DNA from: Ophiosphaerella korrae
Taxonomy: Eukaryota > Ascomycota > Dothideomycetes > Pleosporales > Phaeosphaeriaceae
NCBI GenBank assembly: GCA_028456385.1
Contig: JALNQF010000049.1
Coordinates: 124,001 to 188,000 of the forward strand
Direction of reading: 5' to 3'
Length of the DNA: 64,000 nucleotides
The notes under the pieces were generated by a model. It saw only the letters and a program-made list of their open reading frames with translations, did no database searches and was not told the DNA's origin. The translations under genes were made by a program, and so were the position numbers. Below are positions 1-11,155 of the stretch, piece after piece; position 1 is the stretch's first letter, and every line of letters begins with the position of its first letter.

Positions 1-2
1 AA

Positions 3-122
3 GAAGCAAAAAAGAGGATGGAAAGGGAAAGGCAGGAGGCTAGAGAAAGGTTGGAGCGGCAAAAACGAGAGGAAGAAGAAAGAGAAGGCACAATATGGCA
101 AGGAAGCAGAAATAAAAAGTAA
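3..122 (+). pseudogene. C-terminal tail of a pogo/Tc5-type DDE transposase (remnant)
   Basis: The frame starting at base 3 reads a highly charged Arg/Glu/Lys helix (EAKKRMEREREAR-like) and stops at a TAA at 120-122. Such Arg/Glu-rich tails end many fungal pogo-family transposases, so this is probably the 3' end of a copy lying mostly left of the window. The composition alone would also fit any coiled-coil protein. No terminal inverted repeat could be recognised downstream, and the catalytic part is not in view. Confidence 0.35.
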
Positions 123-1079
123 CAAAGGCAAGGAGGTACTAAGGAAGAGAGGAGTAGGCCTGCCATCTAATGCTGGCATGGAATGGTGTCGATCTGGTTG
201 TTCCGCGATTGGAGGTGAACCTCGCTCGCTTGAGCTATAACCAACCTTAGATTGTTCTAATCTAGAGAAAAGGTAGGCCATTCCTTTTCCTCTTCATGAC
301 ACTTCGTCTGTGTCGTTCTCCCACAGGCTTCTCCTACAGTAATGTGTGCTATGTTTGGAGAATAGGACGAATCTGTGTTTCTACCCTGGCTACGAGTCCA
401 AGAACTTTTCAAACGGCCTTAAAACACACAATATCGTTCACCTGTCGGAAGAATTGATGCTGGGCCGGCGGAACTTCCTAATGGGCGCGTGCCTCCGGCT
501 GAAAACGTCAAGAGAGGAGCTAAGCCACGATGGTACACCCACATACGGTTATATCTATACTTACTCTGCACCAACATAGCCTTTTCCTTTCGGAGATCTA
601 AGTCTAATGAAGCTAGCTCTAAGACCTGGTTTGAGAGTTGGGTGCCACGGGCGAGTAACTGTGCCGCATCCGCCTCACAATGACCAACATTATTGGAAGA
701 CCCTAGACTAGTGGAGTCTCTCCCCCGACCCCGCATAGTTCACACTAGCTACGGATCGCCCCAAGTTAGGAACAATTCCTAGGTAGATCAATTCTGAACT
801 CAGCCACAAACCTCCAGCAAACCACTGCTTGGTGGCCATGCAGGTCACCATTGCGCGCATGACCAAACACGCATGAATTTTATATTGTTTCTGGGCGATG
901 CCGTGCACCGTGGCTTTTGTGGCTGAGTCATTGAGGAGGAGGAGGAGGGTGACAGTGCCTTCTCCAGGTGGTCATATAATGGTCGGTTCTATCCACGACA
1001 TCTATAGCCATAAGCGTATCGTACTACCCAAATCCTCCCGTTATTTAATATTTTAATATCTCTACGCAACAGCAGAACC
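123..1079. other. Intergenic, no gene recognised
   Basis: Only short overlapping frames without recognisable motifs are present. The purine-rich first 200 bases continue the transposase-like tail. The last part (about 1020-1079) is AT-rich and forms the immediate upstream region of the double-RING gene. Confidence 0.5.
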
Positions 1080-2450
1080 ATGCCACACCATAAATGGAAC
1101 CTAGAAGATGTTCTGCAACTCTGCAACGATGGGCGATGTGTTGGCTATGCTCCATCGAAACGTCGAAAGTGCATGATGCGAATCTCCTCTTACAACGACA
1201 TGATATGCCAGTCTCTAATCGCAGAAATGGCTAAAGAAAAACCAAATGCAGATTTGCTAGAACCAAAATTGAGGCGTCTGGCTGCGCATGGGCTCTGTGT
1301 ACGATTCCACCAAAATCAAAATGACGACATGGTTCGCAAGTGGTCCACAAGAATACGTATAGCTTATCCACCAAGAACCATCGGACGAGAGGAAGAACGT
1401 CTTGGTCGTTCGACCTCATCTAGGGCATCATCGTACACAACGCTGTCGATCATTTCTGGAGGAGCGCCAGCTACAGCGGATGATTCCATGACACCCGCAC
1501 TACAAGCGATGTTCGACAGAATTTTTGCGACATTAAATGCTATTGAAATGGCACCTCCTCTTGAACATTTTAGTCCAGCAGCATCGCGTGTATCCACAGC
1601 AGAGATTTCAAGCATACAGCTATCGAGAAATTCCAACATGCGGTCAAACGCCACACCAGAAACCAGAACATCGGTCGCGCTGGCTTCAGCACCTGTAGTG
1701 ACAGATGTACCGCCGTATAGAAATAGACCAATTTCAGCACGGGTTTCCCCGCCAGTCTCATCAGCTGCCCTAAGTTCCTTGTCGGACCTCTCGACTACTC
1801 GGTCTTCTTCGTCGGACTCATCAAATCATACGTCTTCGTCATTGTATTCATCGATTTCCTCGCCAGATTCATCACCTGCTGGATCTTCTCCGATTCCGAT
1901 TCCGTTGCCTACTACACCCTCCACATTCATAAACCCAGCAGCCAGGTCAGCTGCTCCAGGAAGAGGCTGCGCTGAAACCCATGTCCACCGCCGAACTCTT
2001 GAAGAAGAGTGTTCGATATGCTACGACGACATTCTCCTCTCAGAGTGCAATCCAGCAGACCTAGTCTGGTGTCGCTCTGGTTGCGGTCGCTCCGTTCACA
2101 AGTCTTGCTTTGATGGCTGGCGGGCTCGAAGTAGCTCTTCAAGACCCCTTAATTGCACAATTTGCCGAACTCAATGGGTAGATGAATGCGACTGTGAGTT
2201 TGGTCGCTCAGGGGATCATGTAAATCGGCAAGTAGTTGAAGGCCGGTGCACGATCTGTTTGGAGGATCTACGCAATGAAATAGATGAACAAGGTGTAGCG
2301 GGCTCTTCTCTATCGTGGTGCAAGGGTGGGTGCGGACGGAGCGTGCATTCAGAATGCTTCGATATTTGGCGTACAGAATGTGTTGGCAGTAGTAGGACAG
2401 CGACATGTACGGACTGTCGAGCGGAATGGGTCGAAGGATGTCACTGTTGA
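1080..2450 (+). CDS. Protein with two C-terminal RING-like zinc fingers
   Basis: Single-exon gene of 456 aa. Residues 1-100 form a Cys/His-containing module (CVGY...RRKC...LCVRFHQNQ) seen at the N-terminus of many fungal proteins of unknown role. Residues 110-300 are Ser/Thr/Pro-rich and probably disordered. Two RING-like fingers follow, about 311-372 and 390-456, each with CxxC, then WCxxxCGRSVHxxCFxxW, then CxxC. Both end in a short Cys-x-Cys tail (CDC, CHC). RING fingers usually recruit an E2 in ubiquitin ligases. E3 activity here is an inference, because the spacing is atypical. The two fingers look like an internal duplication. A related CHC tail ends the ubiquitin-like-domain protein at 44.5 kb. 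Confidence 0.75.
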   Translation: MPHHKWNLEDVLQLCNDGRCVGYAPSKRRKCMMRISSYNDMICQSLIAEMAKEKPNADLLEPKLRRLAAHGLCVRFHQNQNDDMVRKWSTRIRIAYPPRTIGREEERLGRSTSSRASSYTTLSIISGGAPATADDSMTPALQAMFDRIFATLNAIEMAPPLEHFSPAASRVSTAEISSIQLSRNSNMRSNATPETRTSVALASAPVVTDVPPYRNRPISARVSPPVSSAALSSLSDLSTTRSSSSDSSNHTSSSLYSSISSPDSSPAGSSPIPIPLPTTPSTFINPAARSAAPGRGCAETHVHRRTLEEECSICYDDILLSECNPADLVWCRSGCGRSVHKSCFDGWRARSSSSRPLNCTICRTQWVDECDCEFGRSGDHVNRQVVEGRCTICLEDLRNEIDEQGVAGSSLSWCKGGCGRSVHSECFDIWRTECVGSSRTATCTDCRAEWVEGCHC

Positions 2451-2568
2451 CGTTTGGTGTCGCTGGCTGTGGGCGAGGGTAAACGGCGGGGTTGATCAAT
2501 TACGCAACAAAGTCAATGATCAATGAGTAACAATTCATTATTTGCACAATATAGTGTCAAAAGGTTAT

Positions 2569-3337
2569 CTATATATATTCTTTCGGTCCTGCTTCGGAGC
2601 GAACCAATTCCATCTTCTGCATCACCCCGGCTAAATCCCCGCCCACTATTTTATGCCATCCTCTCTCGGGACCCCATCTGACTTTCTTTTGATTCAGCTT
2701 CGTCTCTGCTTCTAGACTCAAGAGCAAAGGACTATTCTTGCTCACACCGGGATAAGCATCGAATTCCACCTCACCAACGCTAGGTAGCTGTGCCAACAAG
2801 GTCCTCAGTAAGCTAACGCAGTATTTTGTATAAAAGTCATCACCCACACAGAATCCGGAGAAAATCTCGCTACTCGCAGGATCTATCTCAATGAAGATTT
2901 GCAAGCGAAAGATGCGGGTTGTAGCTGCAAGCCCAAGCCTACTATCGACGACCCAGCCCTTCGGCGGTCGTGTGAAGCCCGGGCCAAGCCTAAGTTCCAA
3001 GCGTGTGATGCATGCGCGGTACTTCTTTGGCAACCACGCGAGCAACGGGCGCTTCTTGTTGATATATCGGCCATGTATGGGAAACACGGAACGTGTTGCG
3101 GCCGTAGAAGACGCGCGACGCTTCATCATGCATCTTGTGGCTCGCGTAGAAGAGACGTAGCTGCGGCGCTATATGGCGCGTATTCGCAGGATCGAGATCG
3201 AGGGTTTTGGGGAACACGAGGAGGAGCTCGTATACACGCAGTCGCAGCTCTGAGGGAAGGTCAAAGAAGCGGAAAGGCTCGACTGGGGCAGCGCTGACCG
3301 GCACCGCAGGCGCGTCAACAATGTCCAGCGTGTTCAT
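2569..3337 (-). pseudogene. F-box-like (2EXR-type) family gene broken by one frameshift
   Basis: From the ATG at 3337 the minus strand reads an F-box-like start (FRFFDLPSELRLRVYELLL) and continues to NTFRV. The frame then loses the conserved continuation, which resumes in another frame (VFPIHGRY...ITRLELRLGPG) and runs to the stop at 2569. The break lies at about 3083-3090, with no splice motifs around it, so it is a net one-base shift rather than an intron. Such proteins in Pleosporales are about 250 aa and of unknown function. An alternative upstream ATG is at 3382. The shift could be a real mutation or a sequence error, since both halves otherwise look well conserved. Confidence 0.65.
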
Positions 3338-3454
3338 GCGCTTCACGAGCCAGTCGATGCCTTTGGTCTTATGGCAGCCCATAGTGTCCAGACCCACGAG
3401 CGTGGATCGCTCTCTGAAGTGAACGATAGTGCCACTCCAGGGAGCTTTATTCAC

Positions 3455-4373
3455 TCATCGCGCTATCTCGTTACGGATCGGTGGGAAACAGTGTGAAGGG
3501 GTGTCTCGTGCCTACGGGACGAACTGCTCATGCGTGTAGGAGCAGAAGTTCTTGGGGGCCACGTATTTCTTCTCCCCAGCCTGTGTCAACCTCAAATTTA
3601 CGGAGAAACCTGACGTCAAATTCTGTGGGTGATCAACTTTGTAGAGGAGAAAAGATGGGTGGCGTCGCGACGAGTTTTGTTCGGCTTTCGGATGATCAGT
3701 CGGCCCGCGATCACCCAATCCCCAATCCGCTCAGCCTGACTCGCGCTGTCTATCGACGCTCATTGTGTTGCACGTTCACTTGCGTCGAGGTATTATAATT
3801 TCCCACGCGTACGCAGTAGACTCTGCTTTCAAATGGGGCGTTAGTGAAATGCCGTGTTCCTCAAACGGGTCAAAAAAGCGCCTAATTCTGGAATAAGAGC
3901 ACAAGCCAGGACACGTGACACTACAGGGACTAGGTATGATGGATTTTGCACGTCAGCCGAAGGAGACCAATTACAACTTGAACTCCAAATACCGTTTAAC
4001 TTTTTGGTTTCTTTTAAATGTAATTATGCCTCGTTGGGGAGTGGCTGAATGGCTTGCGAGTTAGCCTTGTTTTGGTGGACCAAGCTTTTATCTCAGTCAC
4101 CTAACACAATTCACCACATCAGACATGTTTCATCTCAATTCCATGATTATAGCAATGGCGCGGGAAGTGACATAGGATTCACAGCAAATAAAAAGAGAAG
4201 GAATCCAAACACGCAGTTGTATAGTTCTTTACGAGGTAAAAAAGTACTGTAAATGACGCAAGTCTCAACCGAGCGCCTGCGCCTATCAAAACTCCTACGC
4301 CTTCCGTAACCTGACGCCAGCACTCAATGGTCTCTTCGCCCAGAAGCGAGTGTAAAGCCCTGCCAGACGTCTT
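3455..4373. other. Intergenic, no gene recognised
   Basis: No frame here has a recognisable motif or a gene-like start and splice structure. It separates the F-box-like gene from the 3' end of the first Cys/His-rich paralogue. Confidence 0.5.
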
Positions 4374-5228
4374 TCATGTACTTGTTTCGTGCTTTCGAAC
4401 CACCTGGTCACGCCATATCAAGAGACCAACAACAAGGCCGAAGCAAACGATCCACTGTTCTAACACTGCCTTAGGCAAACCAAAATCTGCATATTTCATA
4501 ATGCTCCGTGGGTCATCGACGCGCTCGAAGACTCGATTTTGAGTTCTTGTGTCGCAGTTAACCTGAATCCATTTTGTTAGGCCTGCTGAGAAACAGGCCT
4601 GGAACTCTGTGCGAAACTCTTTGATAGTCATATCACGCTCGCCGTCTATCCTCGTAGTGCGTTCAAAGTACTCGTCTACTAGGACGAAGAAATCCCACAT
4701 TAGTCTGCGTGCAATGGGCTTTCCAGGCATCGCTTGGCAGCCACCTAGAGTTGAGAGTAAACTCTTATCAGCAAGGGCAGCTTCAACCATGTGTTCTCGA
4801 AGTGGTTTAAGTAGGGGCTCGACATCGCGTCGCTGGATTTTGATGGGGTAATCTTCCTCGTGGAATTCTTCGATATCCTCAATTATCTTCCAGGTCTCAG
4901 AGTCAAACTGGATTTTAGGCTCAGGCCTAGGTGAGGATGGATACATCATGTCCTCGTTAATCTCATCACTACAGCGGCACGGCGGGATGTTGTCATGAGT
5001 CGCTATGTGGCAACATATCATGTGGGTACAGTGGGTGATGCAATGTAGAGACTCGGCCTTGGGGGGTGGGCACATGAAGAATTCGGGGAAAGGCTCGCTA
5101 TCCTCTTCCTCGGCGTTGTGACCAGGGCCATAGGCCTTAATGGAAGGTTTTAAGTCTTGGCGACGCTTTTCAGTGGTGATTGTTGGAAAGATCACAGCCT
5201 TAAAATCCTCAGTGGGAAAACGAGTCAT
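4374..5228 (-). CDS. Cys/His-rich protein with C-terminal hydrophobic helix, paralogue A
   Basis: Single-exon protein of 284 aa with no family I recognise. An acidic segment (EEEDSEPFPEFF, about 41-52) precedes a compact Cys/His cluster at about 62-86 (CITHCTHMICCH...CRC), which could bind metal. The C-terminal 130 residues are probably helical. A hydrophobic stretch near the end (about 255-275, WIVCFGLVVGLLIW) could be a membrane tail. The same layout (EPFP motif, HCxxHCxH-type cluster, helical domain, hydrophobic tail) recurs in the gene just upstream on the same strand (5610-6677), so the two are diverged tandem paralogues. There is no signal peptide. The ATG at 5228 is the only good start. 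Confidence 0.65.
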   Translation of the reverse strand: MTRFPTEDFKAVIFPTITTEKRRQDLKPSIKAYGPGHNAEEEDSEPFPEFFMCPPPKAESLHCITHCTHMICCHIATHDNIPPCRCSDEINEDMMYPSSPRPEPKIQFDSETWKIIEDIEEFHEEDYPIKIQRRDVEPLLKPLREHMVEAALADKSLLSTLGGCQAMPGKPIARRLMWDFFVLVDEYFERTTRIDGERDMTIKEFRTEFQACFSAGLTKWIQVNCDTRTQNRVFERVDDPRSIMKYADFGLPKAVLEQWIVCFGLVVGLLIWRDQVVRKHETST

Positions 5229-5609
5229 TTTCGCTGCAGGTTTTTGTTCAAATCTGTTATGGGGGGTGTACTAAATTTGAGGCTGAAGTTGACCAGTCGA
5301 TGGGGAAAAACAGTTCGGATATTTACTGTATATACTCTTAAAAGGTTTTTTGGTTCACGATGCGCGCAAACGTTAGTCCTGGCACCAACAATATGAACCA
5401 TACAAAGTGAGTGCACAATGTCAAGCACGTGACCAGGATATTTGGGCCACTAACCTAGCAAACCCGCAGCCGCGCCGTCTTATTCTTCTCTTATGAGCTA
5501 TTACTGAGTAATGTGTCTTCAACACGATGTCCACATTTGTTAACTTCTGAGGGTATTTCTCTTTCGCACTCGTCACTAGACACTTGTCTCGACCATCCCA
5601 ACACCATCC
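5229..5609. other. Short intergenic region between the paralogues
   Basis: About 380 bp lie between the end of paralogue B and the start of paralogue A. The region presumably holds the terminator of B and the promoter of A. No specific motif was identified. Confidence 0.4.
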
Positions 5610-6677
5610 CTAATCACCCTCCCGCCGATCTAAAACATCTGCAGACATTTCCTTCTGTACACCCCACCACACCAACAACGCCACAATCTGTGTCCCGCAA
5701 TGTAAACCGAGCCCAACAAGTATCCTATATGCCTCCTCCCTCTCCATGTCCTTCACCAACCTATTCATGTCCCCGCCCTCTCTCCAAACCCAATTGCTCA
5801 TCCAACCAACACAATCAAATTTGACACTCGACGCAATTCTTTCTCGAAGCTCGCCGATTGTCAGGATGCCACTTTCACATGGTGCGTTCATCAGTGCAAT
5901 TTTGAGAAACTGCTTGATGCCGTCAATGATGCGGGTCTCTGCTTCCAAGGCAGCGGTCGTATGGCGAGTGGCTTTGAATATGCAGTCTTTCGTGTAGGCA
6001 GGGTGATGCAGGAGGTTTTTGTGTAAGTTTAGCTCTTTTGTGGTCACCATTCTTTGAATGATGGCCAGAGCGGTAGGGAGGTGGACCCGGACTTCTTCAT
6101 CATCGCTTTTGGAGCAAAACACTTCGTACGCGGCGCTGAAGTCCTTTTGCTGTAAGGCAGAGATATCCGTTCCATTAAAACATTTTTCTGGATTATGCTT
6201 CTTACAACCACCATTTTTGCAGGTAGTCGTAATGCCCATTGTCTTGTTGTTGAGACGGACACGCCGACAGACCTTATGTTCGCAATGGAGAGAACAATGC
6301 GGTTTGTCTTGTGTGATGGGAAGAGTGGAGTTAAGGGGCTCACCCTCAAAAAAACCGTCTTCAGAGTCAGCGAAACTAGGGAAAGGCTCTAAATCCTGAT
6401 TTGAAGCAGAATCTGTCTCGCAGATCATGGAGACGCATGGTGATGGTGGACGCGCCATTTCGCTGCATTCATGGGAATGTGAGTTCGAAGTATCAGACGA
6501 TAGGTTAGTCTCTAGAGATTTCAATGTCTCGGGATATGAAGAAGTATCCGGAGTTCCACTTCGAGTTTCTTCTTCCAGGACGGTTGCAGTTGCAGATGTC
6601 GACATGACGACTCTGTTTTCTAGGACCAATGTAGGAAAGCCAAGTAGCTGCAATATACAGTTTACCAGGCTGGACAT
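5610..6677 (-). CDS. Cys/His-rich protein with C-terminal hydrophobic helix, paralogue B
   Basis: Single-exon protein of about 355 aa from the ATG at 6677; an internal ATG at 6605 (MSTSATATV) is an equally good start. It matches its downstream neighbour in order. There is a Ser/Glu-rich N-terminus, then EPFPSF, then a Cys/His cluster (HCSLHCEHKVCRR, followed by CKNGGCKKH). A helical domain with LTIGELRERI follows, matching MTIKEFRTEF in the neighbour. Last comes a hydrophobic near-terminal segment (GTQIVALLVWWG). Identity is low, so the duplication is old or the family evolves fast. Function is unknown; a metal-binding, membrane-associated protein is only a suggestion. Confidence 0.6.
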   Translation of the reverse strand: MSSLVNCILQLLGFPTLVLENRVVMSTSATATVLEEETRSGTPDTSSYPETLKSLETNLSSDTSNSHSHECSEMARPPSPCVSMICETDSASNQDLEPFPSFADSEDGFFEGEPLNSTLPITQDKPHCSLHCEHKVCRRVRLNNKTMGITTTCKNGGCKKHNPEKCFNGTDISALQQKDFSAAYEVFCSKSDDEEVRVHLPTALAIIQRMVTTKELNLHKNLLHHPAYTKDCIFKATRHTTAALEAETRIIDGIKQFLKIALMNAPCESGILTIGELRERIASSVKFDCVGWMSNWVWREGGDMNRLVKDMEREEAYRILVGLGLHCGTQIVALLVWWGVQKEMSADVLDRREGD

Positions 6678-9600
6678 GGAAGGCGTGATTTTGTTGCCTT
6701 GTATTATCAAGAGGAGACCTCAAAAAGAAATTGATGAATTTTTTCGCGTCGTTGTACAAAGAAGAGGGATTATTTATATCGATCTCACGCCAACAGGGTC
6801 CATGTGATCCGTAGTTCACTCGAGTCTACACTCGAGTCTAGGGTGAGGGGTTTCCTCAACAAAACAACATGTACCAAGGAACTAAGCCTCAAAATACAAG
6901 AAAACAACGATTCCCTTAGATAGTCTATAGTGTAATGAGACTGGCCCATGCCGTCAACCTGATTTTGCACTTGACTTAAGCATCTTTTGGAGCTATATCT
7001 ACCATGAAATTTTTTTAATTTGAGGATTTTAAACTTCGATATCGTATATATGCATATTATAGCATCCTTTGCAAGGAAAGAATCGTTATTTTACGTTCCA
7101 ACGTTCTACGTCATACAAAATTGTCCCGTCAATACTATTATAATTACTCAAGAAAAGAGGTCAAAGTGGTGTAAACTGACGATTGGTTGATTGGGTTGCT
7201 CGGCTGAGCTACTCTCATAGTATCTACGCAAATCCCAAACGTCCACAGGTGTCAACGAGGATAACTGGCGCAAGTGCAAATTAGCCTCATCAATTTAGTA
7301 ATAACTTCTAAGCATAGTTTCAAACATGCCCAAAGCTTTTTGAGTTAAACATAACTATAGTTGCTTATCCCGATAGAGAGGAGCTGACATCTAATAGTAG
7401 AGATATTGTCACTATAAGCTAGTTACTCCCTTTCTAGTTCGATTCACCCAGCTATTTACCTAGCTATCCTTTCTAAGCCTAGCCTTACTAAATTGTCACT
7501 CTTTTCTCGATCCACCTTGCGTATAGAATGTGGGTATTGTTGGGACACTGTCAATGGTTGTGGCCTGTGGATTGTTTAGCTGTATTGCGATATGTTTCAA
7601 TGAGCTTGGGGTATCTGCTCCGAAATCGTCTAGGCTCTTTTTTCACTGAGTTTATTGTTTGGTGGCAAGTCTTTAGGCACTGTAGATAATGCACGTTGAG
7701 AGGTAGAGCTGTTTATATCAGTGCTATGAAGTTTTAACCGCCTTGGACCCAGATAGTGACATGGACTCAAAGCGAAAATTATATGAGAATACGTCTGTGT
7801 TTACTGGATAATAGGTTACTAAAAATACCACCTCTGCCACGTCTCTTACCAGCCCCTGATAAATCCCAAAACCATCTTCAGTATCTCAGGACCCGCGACA
7901 ACCGCCCAAGAAGCCCATGTAGACTGTACACACTCCAAAGCGCGCTGTACCTCAAAGCCCTTGTAAATGATGCCTTACGCTTCGTCTGTGTTCCGTACCT
8001 TGACAATATGCGGGTATAATGCGCAGTATTACAGGCGAGATGCAAAACTCTACGGGAGAATCCTTGGGCAACGGGGTGTGAAGTCAGCCAAAGGGGTTTC
8101 TAGAGAGAAGCGAGGATGTGGTAAGGGCAACTGCATTGGTAGAGATGTACAAGGTACAACGTGCTTCGGGAAATCTGAGATTTTTTATTATTTTTTGTGC
8201 TGGTGTGAAATGTTGACGGTCGGTATGGATGAGAAGGATGCGGAGTGGGGGGGGGGGGGGGCGCATGAGAAGTATTTTTCTTTGGCCGACTGAGGTTCAG
8301 CTTGGGGTGTGTTTTTGAGACAAATGGGGGTTTGGAGGGAATGCTTGAATATATTGAGAAGTGTAAAAATATTTATACTGAACTTTGAAGCTTGTGATAT
8401 GTCACACCCGATTCTTCATGTCTAATGGTGAGTATGACAGAAATATACACGCGAGAGTGTGGGAAAAACTCCATCTGCCTAGAGATGAACGAAGATAAGC
8501 TAGATTGTGTCCATAGGATCTGAGTGGATTTTGAGTACTCAAACATATGACGTGACTAACAATTTCTCTAGAGGCTTGTAGAGTCGGTGGGGTAAACTAT
8601 TACACAAAACTGTCCGTGTGAGAATATAATTCCCGTATAACTTTCAATCATCAGTATTTGTCATTGTCATAATGTTTGGAGCATGACTCCTATACGTGTG
8701 TCAAGTAAGAATTAAAACACACTCATGTGCTACATAAAGTGATGATCCATTCCCTTACTTTGCGTTGACTTAAAAGGGAGAAACTTTTGTCGAATTGACC
8801 ACTCAAAAATTCTTGATTGAAATTCTAGGAAATTTTGGGATATCAACCATCCTAATTTCGGCTAAACCCCCACGCACTTACTATGTATGATCAGTGAACA
8901 TGGTCAAGTGCTAGGCACGTGCGTACCTACTCAAAGAATTCCGATTACTCGGCTGCCTGCGTTACAACTAAAATTCTGGTTATAGCGGAGATAATTCAAA
9001 AGATGATGATGCGCTCCTTTCCGTTTAGAAAACGGACACATATACTGCCCCAGCTATGAGTGCATTTCGCCATTCAATCAAAATTATCCAGTCTGCTTGC
9101 TCTTGAACCAGATATACGGGGCGACCTGAGCTGAGGCACTCGCATCTCAAATCCATCTGAAACACACACCGTGCGCGCAGAGGACCGTGTCCCTATGGCA
9201 TCAAATGTGAGTTCCATCTTTCCGCATTGGCGATATTGCGCAATATATCTTTAGCCTCTGGATAAATTCACCGAAATCTGGGGTTCCCTTTACATCCAAA
9301 TCCTCCTCCTGCTGTCCAGTACGAGTTTCTTAATCTTACTCAATTAGTAAGAGACACACGAACAAAATTTTGGTATGAGATGTCTTAAACTCAATGGTAA
9401 GGTGAGTTGACTTGAAAGTCCCCCAAAGCACGTAACGATAACTGCGTGAGAGAGTCAACGAGACCGCATACTCAATTGGAATTACGGTACCGGATGTCGG
9501 CAGGACGGCGGGCTGTATTCTATAAAATGGCTGATTACCATTTCCGCACAGACATGTTGCTGTTCGCCTGCCCCTGGATTGGTACGGACACGTACCGAAG

Positions 9601-9850
9601 TCAAAGATCGAGGTCATAGCTTGACCTAGGATCTGCAGGGCCACCGAGCGGTTTGTTGTCATGGTAAAATGGTTCGTCTGATCATTTTCGAACAATAAGA
9701 CCCGAACTTGAGGCGCTGTATTGCGTTTGGCTTGCCGCGCGGAGAATATGGCTTCCGCCTGGCTTCACAAATGCCACAACCTCGCTTCCAATACTTGCTC
9801 TACCCAAACTTTACTGTCTAATTCTTTGTAAAACCCCGTTATGTGAAGAG
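6678..9850. other. 3.2-kb region without recognisable genes
   Basis: The region is AT-rich with scattered short frames and contains a run of 15 G at 8247-8261. Parts (about 7370-7500) are rich in TA-containing words such as CTAGCTA, which could be an old repeat worn by C-to-T mutation, but no element ends were found. A 108-codon minus-strand frame (9336-9662) has an ATG start but no motif I can name. The last part is upstream of the rhodopsin-type gene. Confidence 0.45.
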
Positions 9851-11155
9851 ATGGATCTAGACAATCTAGATCCAAGCGTAATACCTTCTGTCCCGTCAAG
9901 AGCAGCCCATAATAATGCCCATGCCTTTGCTGGTGCTACCATCACACTCCATCTAGTTGCATTAGTTGTATTTGGAGGCCGGGTATGGTCACGATCATAT
10001 CCTGTTCTTCGTATGTCCATAGACGATTACGTCTGTATTCTCGCCTACGTATGTCGTATCCGCATCGGAGAAACAATATGACATTAGCTAACAAACCAAA
10101 AGATTCTTGTCCTCATCAGCTCGATTTTGCTGCTTATGACGGTACCCTACACATTCGGACGCAACCCAAACGCCTTTGTTCTCTCAGATGCTGAATATGC
10201 TCTGAGATATATCGTAATTGCCCAACCACTATGGGCTTGGTCGATGGCAACGATCAAGATATCGTTTGCACTGATGTTACTTCGCATCGAGCAAGCTGCC
10301 CGATGGCGCCGTTTCCTGTGGGTCATGATTATCGTACTCATCCTGATGGGTGTGTACAATACCCTCACAACCTTGGTCCAGTGCCTGCCAATATACAAGG
10401 CCTGGGATCTCGTCGGTACAGTCCCAGGGCTTTGTTGGAGCAAGAAAGCGCAGTCAACAAATGCCATTGCAGTTTCTGTGTTCAACATCGTCACCGATTT
10501 TATCTTTGCCATATTACCAATCAACTTCTTACGAAAGATTCAGCGGCCGGTCCGCGAACGTCTAATTATCGGTGCACTTATGGGTCTCGCTGTATTCGCA
10601 AGCATAGCGTCCATCATGAAGCTTACCGTAGCTGCGCAATTTGGACGCAATAATGACCCAGTCAACGAAAATGTCAAGATAGGCATGTGGTCCGTCATTG
10701 AAGAGCTAGTCGGGTTCATTGTCATCTGCGTCCCATGCTTACGTATGCCTTTCCAACATGTAGTTCAAATCGTCGGGGAAGTGACAACACACGCAAAACA
10801 GTACAGAAGTAGACGCAACTTTAGTCGGGCAAAGAATTGTACCGAATTCAAGCAGGAGGGAAATAATCGTAGTCAAAGCCGAAGGCCACTTGCCATAAGA
10901 GCGATCAAGATCAAAGAGAGCATCGATCCTGGGTTCAAGCTTGGGAAGTTGCGGAACGATAGTTCGGTTGAAGACGGGCCTTGGGAAAGTTCGGTCAAGG
11001 GACCAGTCGAGATATGGTGTACGAAGGAAGTAATGGTCGACCATGATCGCTTGAGCCGAATGCATTCTATGGACTGGGCTGATCGTGGACCGGATGTTGT
11101 GTGGACTGACGGGAATTTCTCGTTAAAGGATCTCGAGAGGGGTCGCGCGGTTTGA
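9851..11155 (+). CDS. Rhodopsin-domain (PTH11-like) seven-helix membrane protein
   Basis: Two exons, 9851-10048 and 10103-11155, encode 416 aa. The intron starts GTATGT, has a GCTAAC branch site and ends AAAAG. About seven hydrophobic helices span residues 25-290, with landmarks typical of the fungal rhodopsin-type domain family: FGGRVWSR after helix 1, IDDYVCILAY in helix 2, SMATIKISFALMLLRI in the middle and NIVTDFIFAILPI later. The cytoplasmic tail (about 125 aa) is polar. These proteins sit in the plasma membrane. Some are thought to act as G-protein-coupled receptors for surface cues, but most have no known ligand. No CFEM domain precedes the helices. Confidence 0.85.

Noticed and set aside
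9336..9662. ATG-started 108-codon frame on the minus strand with several Cys
   Set aside because: No signal peptide, intron or family motif could be recognised, and it lies in the gene-poor AT-rich block; kept only as a remark.
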